From NCBI GenBank assembly GCA_028286505.1, contig JAQBRK010000001.1, forward strand, positions 1-11,905: a stretch of 11,905 bases of DNA, read 5' to 3'. This document shows positions 1-5,609 of the stretch, piece by piece. The notes under the pieces are model-generated. The model was not told the DNA's origin. It searched no databases and saw only the letters and a list, made by a program, of their open reading frames with translations. The position numbers and the translations under genes are program-made. This DNA comes from Parcubacteria group bacterium. Its GTDB lineage: Bacteria; Patescibacteriota; Minisyncoccia; Phycocordibacterales; Phycocordibacteraceae. Each line of letters opens with the position of its first letter. Within the stretch, counting starts at the first letter, position 1.

Positions 1-1010
1 AAATTCAGGAAGCGCTTCAAGGTTCCGACATGGTCTTCATCACCTGCGGTATGGGTGGAGGAACCGGAACCGGTGCTGCGGCCGTTGTCGCAAAGATGTC
101 GAAGGAACTCGGTGCACTCACCGTTGCCGTCGTCACTAAGCCGTTCACGTTCGAAGGAGCGCAGCGCAAGGACATCGCCGAGCGCGGTCTCGCTGAACTT
201 AAGAAGGAAGTCGATGCTTTCATCGTTATTCCGAACGACAAGCTCCTCGCCATCGTAGAAGCCCAGACCACTGCGAAGAACGCATTCGCACTCTGCGATG
301 AAATCCTCCGCCAAGCCGTCGAGGGCGTGTCCGACATCATCACCACGCCGGGAGAAATAAATACGGACTTCAACGACATAAAGGCGATCATGGAAGGCGC
401 CGGTCCTGCCCTCATGGGTATCGGTATCGCCGACGGCGACCGCCGTGCACAGGACGCAGCCGCAATGGCCGTCAATTCCCCACTGCTTGATGTATCTATC
501 GCAGGCGCTAAGGGCGTACTCTTCGTGGTCGCCGGAAGCGACGACCTCGGTATTCTCGAGGTGCAGGAAGCAGCAAAGGTCATCGGCGACTCCGTCGATA
601 AGTCCGCAAAGGTCATCTTCGGTATCATGCGAGACGAGAAGCTCAAGAAGGGCCAGATCCGCATCATCGTTATCGCGACCGGATTCCCGGAGTCAGAGAA
701 CGATGGTCCTAGCGTTACCTCGGGTCCGGAGCGTTCCCTCTTCGCGATGCCTGCTAAAGAGCAGGAAGATACCCGCGGCAAGATTTTCAATGAGGTGATG
801 CGCCGTGAGGCTGGCATTGAGCAGGCACCTGCTGCCGAGGAAGCCCCGCGCGAGCCCGTACGACGTGAGGAGCCCATCGTAACCGCACGACCCCGTGACG
901 AGGCTCCTAAGACCGTTACACCGCCTTCGGCTAAAAAGGCAGGAGCTGAGGACGAGGATGAGGAAACATGGGGAGCGATTCCGAGCTTCCTTCGCCGTCA
1001 CAAGAAATAA
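1..1010 (+). CDS. ftsZ: Cell division protein FtsZ, 5'-truncated by the window edge
   Basis: FtsZ is the tubulin-like GTPase that polymerises into the division ring at midcell. The frame is open from base 3, so the true start lies upstream; 335 residues are visible and roughly the first hundred of a normal FtsZ are missing. Directly seen: the GTP-binding signature GGGTGTG (visible residues 18-24, bases 54-74) and the T7 loop NTDFNDIK from base 360, whose acidic residues complete the GTPase site of the neighbouring subunit. A charged, Pro/Glu/Arg-rich linker follows from about base 815. The C-terminal peptide WGAIPSFLRRHKK matches the conserved tail that in other bacteria binds FtsA, SepF or ZipA. 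The gene stops with TAA, and a structured palindromic element begins at the very next base. Identity is secure; only the 5' end is missing. Confidence 0.97.
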   Translation, partial: IQEALQGSDMVFITCGMGGGTGTGAAAVVAKMSKELGALTVAVVTKPFTFEGAQRKDIAERGLAELKKEVDAFIVIPNDKLLAIVEAQTTAKNAFALCDEILRQAVEGVSDIITTPGEINTDFNDIKAIMEGAGPALMGIGIADGDRRAQDAAAMAVNSPLLDVSIAGAKGVLFVVAGSDDLGILEVQEAAKVIGDSVDKSAKVIFGIMRDEKLKKGQIRIIVIATGFPESENDGPSVTSGPERSLFAMPAKEQEDTRGKIFNEVMRREAGIEQAPAAEEAPREPVRREEPIVTARPRDEAPKTVTPPSAKKAGAEDEDEETWGAIPSFLRRHKK

Positions 1011-1197
1011 CTTCGCTCGTGTTGTGAATTGTCCGCAGCTTCGTTCTCGGATGTCGCAACTTACATAGTCGGCTCGTTACGAAAACTCCCTAAAGCGCTT
1101 CGCTAGTCGGGAGTTTTCTCCTTGCCTCTTTGTAAGTCTGCTCTGTCCTCGGTTTAGCGGACAATTCACGACACTCACTCCGCGATTCTGAAGAGCG
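1011..1197 (+). ncRNA. Structured palindromic element, copy 1 (candidate RNA or 3'-UTR element)
   Basis: The element starts at the base after the ftsZ stop, in sense orientation to ftsZ. Nested helices, from outside in: P0 CGCTC (1014-1018) with GAGCG (1193-1197); P1, 18 pairs including one G-U, 1019-1036 with 1157-1174; P2 ACTTACA (1059-1065) with TGTAAGT (1131-1137), extended by GCA/TGC across a bulged C; P3 GAAAACTCCC (1081-1090) with GGGAGTTTTC (1109-1118), closing an 18-nt loop containing CGCTTCGCTAGTC. Conserved boxes shared with the other copies are CTTCRYTC at the 5' end, ATAGTCG after P2, the apical loop, and TCRYTCCG after P1. P3 followed by TTTTCT could also act as a weak ftsZ terminator. 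I do not recognise the family. The transcribed strand is inferred from the orientation of the flanking gene. Confidence 0.7.
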
Positions 1198-1217
1198 TGC
1201 TTGGCAAGCTCGAACTA

Positions 1218-1246
1218 TTGACTGTTTTAAAATTAAATATTATAAA
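1218..1246 (+). promoter_or_regulatory. Sigma-70-type promoter of the 127-aa orphan gene
   Basis: TTGACT at 1218-1223 is followed by an exact 17-nt spacer and TATAAA at 1241-1246, inside an unusually A/T-rich stretch (1224-1250) for this roughly 54% GC window. Predicted transcription start is near 1253. That lies downstream of the upstream in-frame start at 1197 and upstream of the ATG at 1290, so it supports the shorter gene call. Confidence 0.65.
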
Positions 1247-1289
1247 ACAAACGGGTAAATTGTGCCCGAACGCTAGGAAAGGTCTCTCA

Positions 1290-1673
1290 ATGAGGACCCC
1301 TATTGATGACCGACTTCAGGATTTCATGGCAGAAGCTCATCTGTCCCTTAGTGGGGCAGGTGTCGACATAAACGTGGTGAGGCACGTTCTTAACATTACT
1401 GAGACAAAGCGGCCGTGGCGTAGCAGCTGTCGAATCCTTGAATGGATACTTAAACCAAATTCGCTCGTATTTCGGGGACAGTTGACACAGATAAACAATG
1501 CACCCCTCGGCGCCATTATGCCCGGTCTTACTCCTTCTCAGTTGCACGCGTTTGAAAAGCACGTCGACTGGATCACCAAAGAAGTCGCGAGATCCAGAAT
1601 TCAAGGAGTTAAGTCAATTCGGGCCGAAATCAGTTTCTTTCGAAGACTTGAGACGCGAGTCGTCAAAGACTAA
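1290..1673 (+). CDS. Hypothetical protein, 127 aa, orphan single-gene transcription unit
   Basis: I do not recognise this protein. The frame is open from 1197 (158 aa), but I chose the ATG at 1290. A Shine-Dalgarno-like AGGAAAGG sits at 1275-1282, 7 nt upstream, and the promoter at 1218-1246 would start the transcript inside the longer version. The protein is soluble-looking and basic, with no signal peptide or membrane segment. Its middle (MRTPIDDRL start, then LEWILKPNS) and its Arg/Lys-rich end (FFRRLETRVVKD) look helical. The coding sequence is more A/T-rich and less codon-biased than ftsZ or the flavoprotein gene, which could mean weak expression or recent acquisition. It has its own promoter and terminator and is wedged between ftsZ and a flavoprotein gene, so context gives no functional hint. 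The coding call rests on promoter, RBS, ORF and terminator all agreeing. Confidence 0.6.
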   Translation: MRTPIDDRLQDFMAEAHLSLSGAGVDINVVRHVLNITETKRPWRSSCRILEWILKPNSLVFRGQLTQINNAPLGAIMPGLTPSQLHAFEKHVDWITKEVARSRIQGVKSIRAEISFFRRLETRVVKD

Positions 1674-1686
1674 CCCGCTCGGACGA

Positions 1687-1729
1687 GCCCGGAGGAGTAA
1701 ATTCCTGCCGCTCCTCCGGGCGGCTTTTT
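1687..1729 (+). terminator. Rho-independent terminator of the 127-aa gene
   Basis: An 11-bp perfect stem, GCCCGGAGGAG (1687-1697) with CTCCTCCGGGC (1711-1721), closes a 13-nt loop. It is followed by GGC and a T5 run at 1725-1729. It lies 14 nt after the stop at 1673, so it ends that transcript and isolates the following flavoprotein gene. Confidence 0.85.
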
Positions 1730-1759
1730 ATATACAGAGCGAGTGAAATTGATTTCAGG

Positions 1760-1765
1760 TATACT
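1760..1765 (+). promoter_or_regulatory. Possible -10 box of the flavoprotein gene
   Basis: TATACT lies 9 nt before the ATG at 1775, and a terminator separates this gene from the one upstream, so a promoter is needed here. No convincing -35 hexamer is present at the right distance. If used, transcription would start about 3 nt before the ATG, giving an almost leaderless mRNA. This fits the lack of a Shine-Dalgarno sequence. Confidence 0.4.
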
Positions 1766-1774
1766 GGACGAACT

Positions 1775-2698
1775 ATGAACGATCTCATCATCATTGGCGG
1801 AGGGCCTGCGGGGATTGCAGCGGGAGTATATGCGGCGCGCAAGCGCCTCAAGTCGGTGCTCATTGCCGAAGAAATCGGCGGGCAATCGACCGTTTCCGAA
1901 GGCGTGGAGAATTGGATAGGAACGATAAAGATTCCGGGAGCCGATATGGCAAAGGCGTTCCGCGCTCACCTTGATGCCTACAAGGGAGACATTGTAGAGG
2001 TCATGGAGGGCGATCGTGTCGAAAAGCTCGAGAAAGATAATGGTGCATTCAAAGTAACGACGCGCGACGGAAAAACCGTCGAAGGACGGGCGGTACTTAT
2101 CGCTTCCGGCGCAGCCCGCAAGAAACTCTACATCCCGGGTGCCGACCTTTTTGAAAATAAGGGAGTTACCTATTGTGCCTCATGTGACGGGCCCGTCTTC
2201 GCGGACCAGGACGTTGCAGTCGTGGGTGGAGGTAACGCGGGACTCGAGACCGCCGCGCAGCTTCTTGCCTACTGTAAATCGGTTACGCTCATTCATCGTC
2301 ACGAAGAGCTCAAGGGCGACAAGATAACCGTCGAACGGCTTATCGCGAATCCTCATTTCAAGGTCATCTACAAGAGCGAGCCGTCCGAGGTGCTCGGTGA
2401 AAAATTCGTTTCGGGACTTGTCGTTAAGCATCGCGATACCGGTGAAGAGACTGCCCTGCCGGTTACCGGCGTGTTCGTCGAAATCGGCGTAATTCCAAAT
2501 ACTAGTTTTGCCGATGGCGTGGTTGAGCTTGATGAGGTCAAGCGCGTCGTTACGGACCCTAAGAATCAGCATACGAGCGTTGCCGGCATATGGGCCGCGG
2601 GAGACTGCACCGACGAGCTCTATCACCAGAACAACATCGCAGCGGGAGACGCCGTAAAGGCGCTCGAAGACATCTATCAGTGGCTGATGGCGCATTAG
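1775..2698 (+). CDS. trxB: Thioredoxin reductase family flavoprotein
   Basis: The 307-aa protein has the length and layout of low-molecular-weight thioredoxin reductase, which passes electrons from NAD(P)H through FAD and a redox cysteine pair to thioredoxin in the cytoplasm. Seen: the FAD motif GGGPAG (residues 8-13), the active-site pair C134-A-S-C137 followed by DG, the second dinucleotide motif GGGNAGLE (151-158), and the FAD-closing motif AAGDCTD (274-280). The NADPH-phosphate motif, HRRxxxR in the E. coli enzyme, reads HRHEELK (174-180) here, with the arginines only partly kept, so coenzyme preference is uncertain. The C-terminal part (VFVEIGVIPNT, GDCTD) also resembles the reductase half of AhpF, but the AhpF N-terminal domains are absent. 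No thioredoxin or peroxiredoxin gene is in the window. The gene is monocistronic, between two terminators. Confidence 0.9.
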   Translation: MNDLIIIGGGPAGIAAGVYAARKRLKSVLIAEEIGGQSTVSEGVENWIGTIKIPGADMAKAFRAHLDAYKGDIVEVMEGDRVEKLEKDNGAFKVTTRDGKTVEGRAVLIASGAARKKLYIPGADLFENKGVTYCASCDGPVFADQDVAVVGGGNAGLETAAQLLAYCKSVTLIHRHEELKGDKITVERLIANPHFKVIYKSEPSEVLGEKFVSGLVVKHRDTGEETALPVTGVFVEIGVIPNTSFADGVVELDEVKRVVTDPKNQHTSVAGIWAAGDCTDELYHQNNIAAGDAVKALEDIYQWLMAH

Positions 2699-2727
2699 AG
2701 CGTCTTAAGAACCGAGCCGCAACGTAA

Positions 2728-2754
2728 CACCGCCGGGTTTTTAATCCGGCGGTG
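2728..2754 (+). terminator. Terminator hairpin after the thioredoxin reductase gene
   Basis: A perfect 9-bp stem, CACCGCCGG (2728-2736) with CCGGCGGTG (2746-2754), has a T-rich loop. The tail GTTTCGTGTTATTT is only partly U-rich. It sits 30 nt after the stop, between two convergent genes, so it may serve both, although the opposite strand has no U-tract next to the stem. Confidence 0.7.
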
Positions 2755-2762
2755 GTTTCGTG

Positions 2763-3296
2763 TTATTTCACCCAAAAGATCCTGTCCGCCAATTCGAGCT
2801 TTCGGGGAAGCAGATCGGGCGAAGAAGGAACAAGGGATATCTTGCCGGGCATAAGCTTTTCCAGCATGTTCATCCCAAACAAGAAAGTGTGAGTGAGCAA
2901 GACGCGATCGGCGTGCCGCGCCAGAATTGCCAGGTCTTCGTGACCGAACTGTACGCGCGGTGTTAGGACTTGAATGCTGCGTGCGCCGTTTTCTTTGACG
3001 CGTTCGAGTCCTCCGTCCAGATAGGTATGGTAGGTACCGAGATAGTCGATGAAGATGACATCGCAGCCCTTCACCTCGTCGGGACGGATTGCCGTAAAGA
3101 CATTAGGGTCTTCCCGCGAGCGGACATAGCCGCTCGTGCTGGTCCACCGGTACCAAAATACGACGGGATGTGAACCCTCGACCTCGAAGAGCTTCAGTAC
3201 GTAATCGTAGTAGATTGGAGCGAACGGTTTTCCCTCAAGCACAGCTTGCACCAGCCGCTTGCTGATTTCTTTTCGTGATTCCGACGCGTCATGCAT
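2763..3296 (-). CDS. Hypothetical protein, 177 aa, cytoplasmic alpha/beta
   Basis: I do not recognise the family. The ATG at 3296 is preceded by AGGGGA (3305-3310 on this strand), 8 nt away, which supports this start. There is no signal peptide or membrane span. The N-terminal third is charged and helical. From about residue 77 the protein alternates hydrophobic strands and helices (CDVIFIDYLG, ARSIQVLTPR, ADRVLLTHTF), which looks like a Rossmann-like or phosphatase-like alpha/beta fold. No catalytic motif is clear, although histidines and acidic residues are present (GTYHTYLDGG, QFGHEDL, LTHTF). It faces the thioredoxin reductase gene convergently and lies downstream of a strong terminator, so it is probably its own transcription unit. 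The spacer before it (3297-3363) holds a GCGC-TTT-GCGC mini-hairpin but no clear promoter. Confidence 0.72.
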   Translation of the reverse strand: MHDASESRKEISKRLVQAVLEGKPFAPIYYDYVLKLFEVEGSHPVVFWYRWTSTSGYVRSREDPNVFTAIRPDEVKGCDVIFIDYLGTYHTYLDGGLERVKENGARSIQVLTPRVQFGHEDLAILARHADRVLLTHTFLFGMNMLEKLMPGKISLVPSSPDLLPRKLELADRIFWVK

Positions 3297-3363
3297 CTTA
3301 CTAATCCCCTGTGCGCTTTGCGCGTGAACAACTGAACTTACCCTACCATTCCGTATATATAAA

Positions 3364-3391
3364 GAAAACGGCGCCCAAGGGCGCCGTTTTC
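3364..3391 (-). terminator. Strong terminator of the acidic small ORF
   Basis: A 13-bp perfect stem, GAAAACGGCGCCC (3364-3376) with its exact complement (3379-3391), closes a 2-nt loop. On the minus strand it is followed by TTTATATATA. It begins 18 nt after the stop of the 46-aa ORF, which supports that ORF being transcribed. It can fold on both strands, but no + strand gene ends nearby. Confidence 0.85.
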
Positions 3392-3409
3392 TTTCGATTG
3401 TCGAGTGGC

Positions 3410-3550
3410 TTATCCAGCCGCCTCGTCAGCCTCCTCAGCAGGCATCTCGGGAGCAGATTCTGGCTCTGCTTCCGTGTTGAGGCCCTGATCCGTTGCTTCC
3501 TCCTCGGAAGGAGTTACAACATCGTCGTTCGTCATTTCGTCCATGATCAT
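3410..3550 (-). CDS. Acidic small protein, 46 aa, unknown function
   Basis: The ORF runs from ATG at 3550 to TAA at 3410-3412 and is followed by a very strong terminator 18 nt later. The peptide starts MIMDEMTNDD and is almost all Glu, Asp, Ala, Pro, Thr and Ser, with no aromatic residue or cysteine and one or no basic residue. It should be disordered and strongly negative. Short acidic tails and peptides of this sort are frequent in Patescibacteria, but I know of no function. There is no Shine-Dalgarno sequence. Instead a small hairpin (GTGAA with TTCAC, 13-nt loop) ends one base before the ATG. A second in-frame ATG two codons on is possible. Coding is favoured by sequence composition and the terminator; an alternative is a short non-coding transcript. 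Confidence 0.55.
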   Translation of the reverse strand: MIMDEMTNDDVVTPSEEEATDQGLNTEAEPESAPEMPAEEADEAAG

Positions 3551-3589
3551 AGTGAATTTGGGAGAACGGTTCACTTTCGGGCTAACGCC

Positions 3590-3621
3590 AAAAAATAAAG
3601 CCGTCCAATAAATTGGCTGGC
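3590..3621 (-). terminator. Probable terminator of the MGMT / ATP-grasp transcript
   Basis: On the minus strand a weak hairpin (GCC, CCAAT, ATTGG, GGC with a 2x2 internal mismatch, 3600-3621) is followed directly by the U-rich tract TTTATTTTTT (3590-3599). It would end a transcript coming from the ATP-grasp gene through the structured-element region, about 400 nt of 3' UTR. The stem is short, so strength is uncertain. Confidence 0.45.
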
Positions 3622-3673
3622 AATCGACCTACTTATGAAGTGTACCGTTGCGTTTGTGTAAAAGCAATGAAGG

Positions 3674-3865
3674 CTTCACTCGCCGCTCCAATCGGAAGAC
3701 AGCACCGGCATTCCAGGGCGCGCGTAGAGTATAGTCGCAGCTCATCGACAATTACCGCCACGCGAAGACTTGGTCGGATAATTGTCTCAGCTACTCCTTC
3801 CTCTCCGGCTGCTTCCAGTTTAGTCTTCTGATTCCAACGGCTCGTTCCGCTTCTAGAACGGAGTG
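3674..3865 (+). ncRNA. Structured palindromic element, copy 3 (divergent)
   Basis: This is the most diverged copy, recognised by box order and length (192 nt against 187 and 191). The 5' box CTTCACTC is at 3674-3681. P0 is CACTC (3677-3681) with GAGTG (3861-3865). P1 is GCCG (3682-3685) with CGGC (3838-3841), then AATCGGAAGAC (3690-3700) with GTCTTCTGATT (3823-3833, one G-U). P2 is GAGTA (3727-3731) with TACTC (3792-3796), followed by the ATAGTCG box. P3 is GACAATTACCG (3747-3757) with CGG, a bulged A, then TAATTGTC (3775-3786). The 3' box TCGTTCCG (3842-3849) follows P1 directly, as in the other copies. It overlaps the 3' end of copy 2 on the other strand. No protein-coding gene covers it, and no promoter is evident. 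Confidence 0.6.
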
Positions 3866-4033
3866 AGCTTTAGCCAAAACTTCGCTATTCCGAAGGCAGA
3901 GCAACTTCGCAACGAGTCGAGAAGAATTATCCCGACTAGCGAAGCGTTTTAGGGATAATTCGCTACGAGACGACTATGCGAAGCGCGACACCTGAATTCG
4001 TAGCTGCGAAGTTTTTGGCTAAAGCGAACGAAG
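3843..4033 (-). ncRNA. Structured palindromic element, copy 2
   Basis: Copy 2 lies in sense orientation at the end of the ATP-grasp gene; its first bases, CTTCGTTCGCTTTAG, contain that gene's last codons and stop. Helices in window coordinates: P0 4026-4030 with 3843-3847 (CGTTC/GAACG); P1 4006-4025 with 3867-3885 (19 pairs, one bulge); P2 3977-3983 with 3905-3911 (CTTCGCA/TGCGAAG); P3 3952-3961 with 3924-3933 (10 pairs), closing an 18-nt loop. That loop matches copy 1 at 17 of 18 positions, while the P3 arms differ completely but remain complementary. The ATAGTCG box follows P2, and TCACTCCG follows P1. Its 3' end is a near-palindrome (3841-3868) shared with copy 3. Confidence 0.7.
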
Positions 4034-5221
4034 CACCATTTGCCAGATTAAAGAGGCGACATTGCGCGGCTTTCCTTCGAACGGGAGGTGGTGATTGTCG
4101 AAGAACGGCATCGAGTTGCATTCGATGACGCCGCAACGGTCCTGTTCCTTCCACGAGCGCGTGATGTCAGGAATTATGAAATCGATGCCTACGATGGGCG
4201 CTTTGAGAACGCGTGCCACCTCTTCGAAGAGCTCGACGTTGTCGGGATGTACGTCGTCCGACACGTCCGCGGTCGTGCCTCCGACGCCCCAGTTTATTTT
4301 CTGGTTGAGCGTCACACGTAGGCCGTTTTCCGGAATGCTCGTGAACGTCATCTTTTGCCAGGCGAGTTCCTTCTCGGCATCCGCATCAAGGTTCATCTGA
4401 TGGAAGTACGGTCCGCTGCGTCCCGGGTGCTTATTCGCTTCCGCGACTAGTTCCGTAATGGTACGTACGCCGTCTCCTATTACGTGCGGCTGGTCACGCC
4501 TGAGTGTCGCTGCAAGCTTCTCGTCCACCACGGTTGCTCTATACACGGGTCCCACGAGTTCCTCTTCGATGACTGCCGCCGGGCATATCTGCTTCGCGAT
4601 GTCGAACGCACGCTTCAGTTCCGTTTCGTCTTCTATATGCAAAAGCGTGTGCCGAGAACCGGAGCCCGAATAGGGCTTCACGATGACCGGCGGCGCGAGC
4701 GTGCGGTACAGTTTGCGAGCCTCTCGCCAAGAACTCGCGGAACCACCCTTTGCGACGGGAAGGCCCAGCTTCGTGAATTTCTTCTTCATTTCCGCCTTGT
4801 TGTCGAGCCACTCCGCGCGATTAATAGCGCGCGCCGGAAGCGGTATGCCCTCATAGGCCAGTTTCTTGCCGCTTGGCAGCTCCGCGAGAAAGATATTGCG
4901 TGGAAGGTCGAAAAGGCGGAATTCCGTTACCTTGATGCCGCGCACTTTCGCTTCGTTCCAGATCATGAGCGCGAGCAATTGCGTCTCGTCATCCGGTTCC
5001 TCGCGTTTGTTTGCCATGCCGGTTCGCATCATAAAATCAAGAACGTGCGGTGTTATGCCGCGCTCAAGTGCGCTTGCGAATACGCCGAAGAACTTCCCCA
5101 CGAATCCCGGGTCCATCACCTTCCGCATCGCGTCATCGATGAGAATGGTGTAGTAGGTCATCCCGTGGAATACGGGGTCACCGCCGCATTCGGCACAGGG
5201 TTTTGCCTTGGGAACGTTCAT
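4019..5221 (-). CDS. Stand-alone cyanophycin-synthetase-like ATP-grasp ligase
   Basis: The 400-aa protein has an ATP-grasp domain in its C-terminal two-thirds, most like that of cyanophycin synthetase and related glutathione/RimK-type ligases. These join a carboxylate to an amine through an acyl-phosphate using ATP. Seen: the ATP lysine in VIVKPYSGSGSR (K182), the EEELVG hinge (219-224), HVIGDGVRTITEL (246-258), GGTTADVSDDVHPDN (314-328) and GIDFIIPD (345-352). Probable metal ligands are D347, E367 and N369 (IECN). The Mur-ligase half of CphA is absent, so cyanophycin production is not implied; the substrate is unknown. The N-terminal about 130 residues are not recognised and carry a CAECGG motif (9-14). 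Start: ATG one base after the upstream gene's stop, with an AAGGGA RBS inside that gene's end, so translation is probably coupled. The 3' end runs into structured element copy 2. Confidence 0.85.
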   Translation of the reverse strand: MNVPKAKPCAECGGDPVFHGMTYYTILIDDAMRKVMDPGFVGKFFGVFASALERGITPHVLDFMMRTGMANKREEPDDETQLLALMIWNEAKVRGIKVTEFRLFDLPRNIFLAELPSGKKLAYEGIPLPARAINRAEWLDNKAEMKKKFTKLGLPVAKGGSASSWREARKLYRTLAPPVIVKPYSGSGSRHTLLHIEDETELKRAFDIAKQICPAAVIEEELVGPVYRATVVDEKLAATLRRDQPHVIGDGVRTITELVAEANKHPGRSGPYFHQMNLDADAEKELAWQKMTFTSIPENGLRVTLNQKINWGVGGTTADVSDDVHPDNVELFEEVARVLKAPIVGIDFIIPDITRSWKEQDRCGVIECNSMPFFDNHHLPFEGKPRNVASLIWQMVLRSL

Positions 5222-5222
5222 G

Positions 5223-5540
5223 CTAGTTCCCTTTCCAGAGCGATGCTGCCAAATCTACTTTTTCTCCCTTGAATACCACTCCTTCTTTTTTCAGTTTGCT
5301 CATCTTCGTGACTACGCCCTTTCCCATGGAGTAACCGGTGAGGGCACCTGCCGAAGAAACGACGCGGTGGCACGGCACCACGTTCGCATCCCTATTCTTG
5401 CTCATAAGCATGCCAACGGCACGTCCCGCACGTGGGTTCCCTGCGAGCGCGGCAAGCTGGCCATAGGTCGCCACCTTACCTAGCGGAATTTTACTGGCTG
5501 CCGCATGTACTTTTTCGGAAAAGGTCGCTCCTGCTTTCAT
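5223..5540 (-). CDS. MGMT-family alkyltransferase domain protein (Ogt/ATL-like), 105 aa
   Basis: The protein consists of only the C-terminal domain of O6-alkylguanine-DNA alkyltransferase. Seen: the helix-turn-helix region GKVATYGQLAALAG (21-34), the conserved GRAVGMLMSKN helix (39-49) carrying the likely nucleotide-flipping arginine, and the active-site motif PCHRV (56-60) with the acceptor Cys57. Because the cysteine is kept, it could transfer alkyl groups. ATL proteins, which share this short size, usually have Trp or Ala there and only flag lesions for excision repair. It is shorter than full Ogt (about 160-200 aa), which has an extra N-terminal domain. It is cytoplasmic and first in a two-gene unit with the ATP-grasp ligase (1-nt gap between stop and next ATG). 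There is no Shine-Dalgarno; TAAAAT lies 6 nt before the ATG, so the mRNA may be leaderless. Confidence 0.88.
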   Translation of the reverse strand: MKAGATFSEKVHAAASKIPLGKVATYGQLAALAGNPRAGRAVGMLMSKNRDANVVPCHRVVSSAGALTGYSMGKGVVTKMSKLKKEGVVFKGEKVDLAASLWKGN

Positions 5541-5609
5541 GCCCCTATTTTACCTTGAGGTGCGTATCCATCCAATTCCACGGAATCGGGTCCCGAAGGA
5601 TGCGTGACG

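Noticed and set aside
17..877. 286-aa minus-strand ORF antisense to ftsZ
   Set aside because: It is Ser/Ala/Arg-rich shadow translation opposite a certain ftsZ.
1197..1289. 31-residue N-terminal extension of the orphan gene
   Set aside because: It lies upstream of the predicted transcription start near 1253 and lacks an RBS, while the ATG at 1290 has AGGAAAGG at good spacing.
3311..3598. 95-aa + strand ORF opposite the acidic small ORF
   Set aside because: It runs through the terminator stem and has no RBS; the minus-strand 46-aa frame with the terminator fits better.
1011..4033. Integron attC sites as an explanation for the structured elements
   Set aside because: Position after stop codons and variable paired arms are attC-like, but the required GTTRRRY and RYYYAAC end motifs are absent and there is no integrase gene in the window. 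Kept only as an analogy.
1011..4033. MITE or insertion-sequence remnant with terminal inverted repeats
   Set aside because: The long inverted-repeat arms share no sequence between copies 1 and 2, whereas MITE ends are conserved. No clear target-site duplication is seen.
4484..5272. 262-aa + strand ORF antisense to the ATP-grasp gene
   Set aside because: Opposite a conserved ATP-grasp domain; no independent motif, promoter or RBS.
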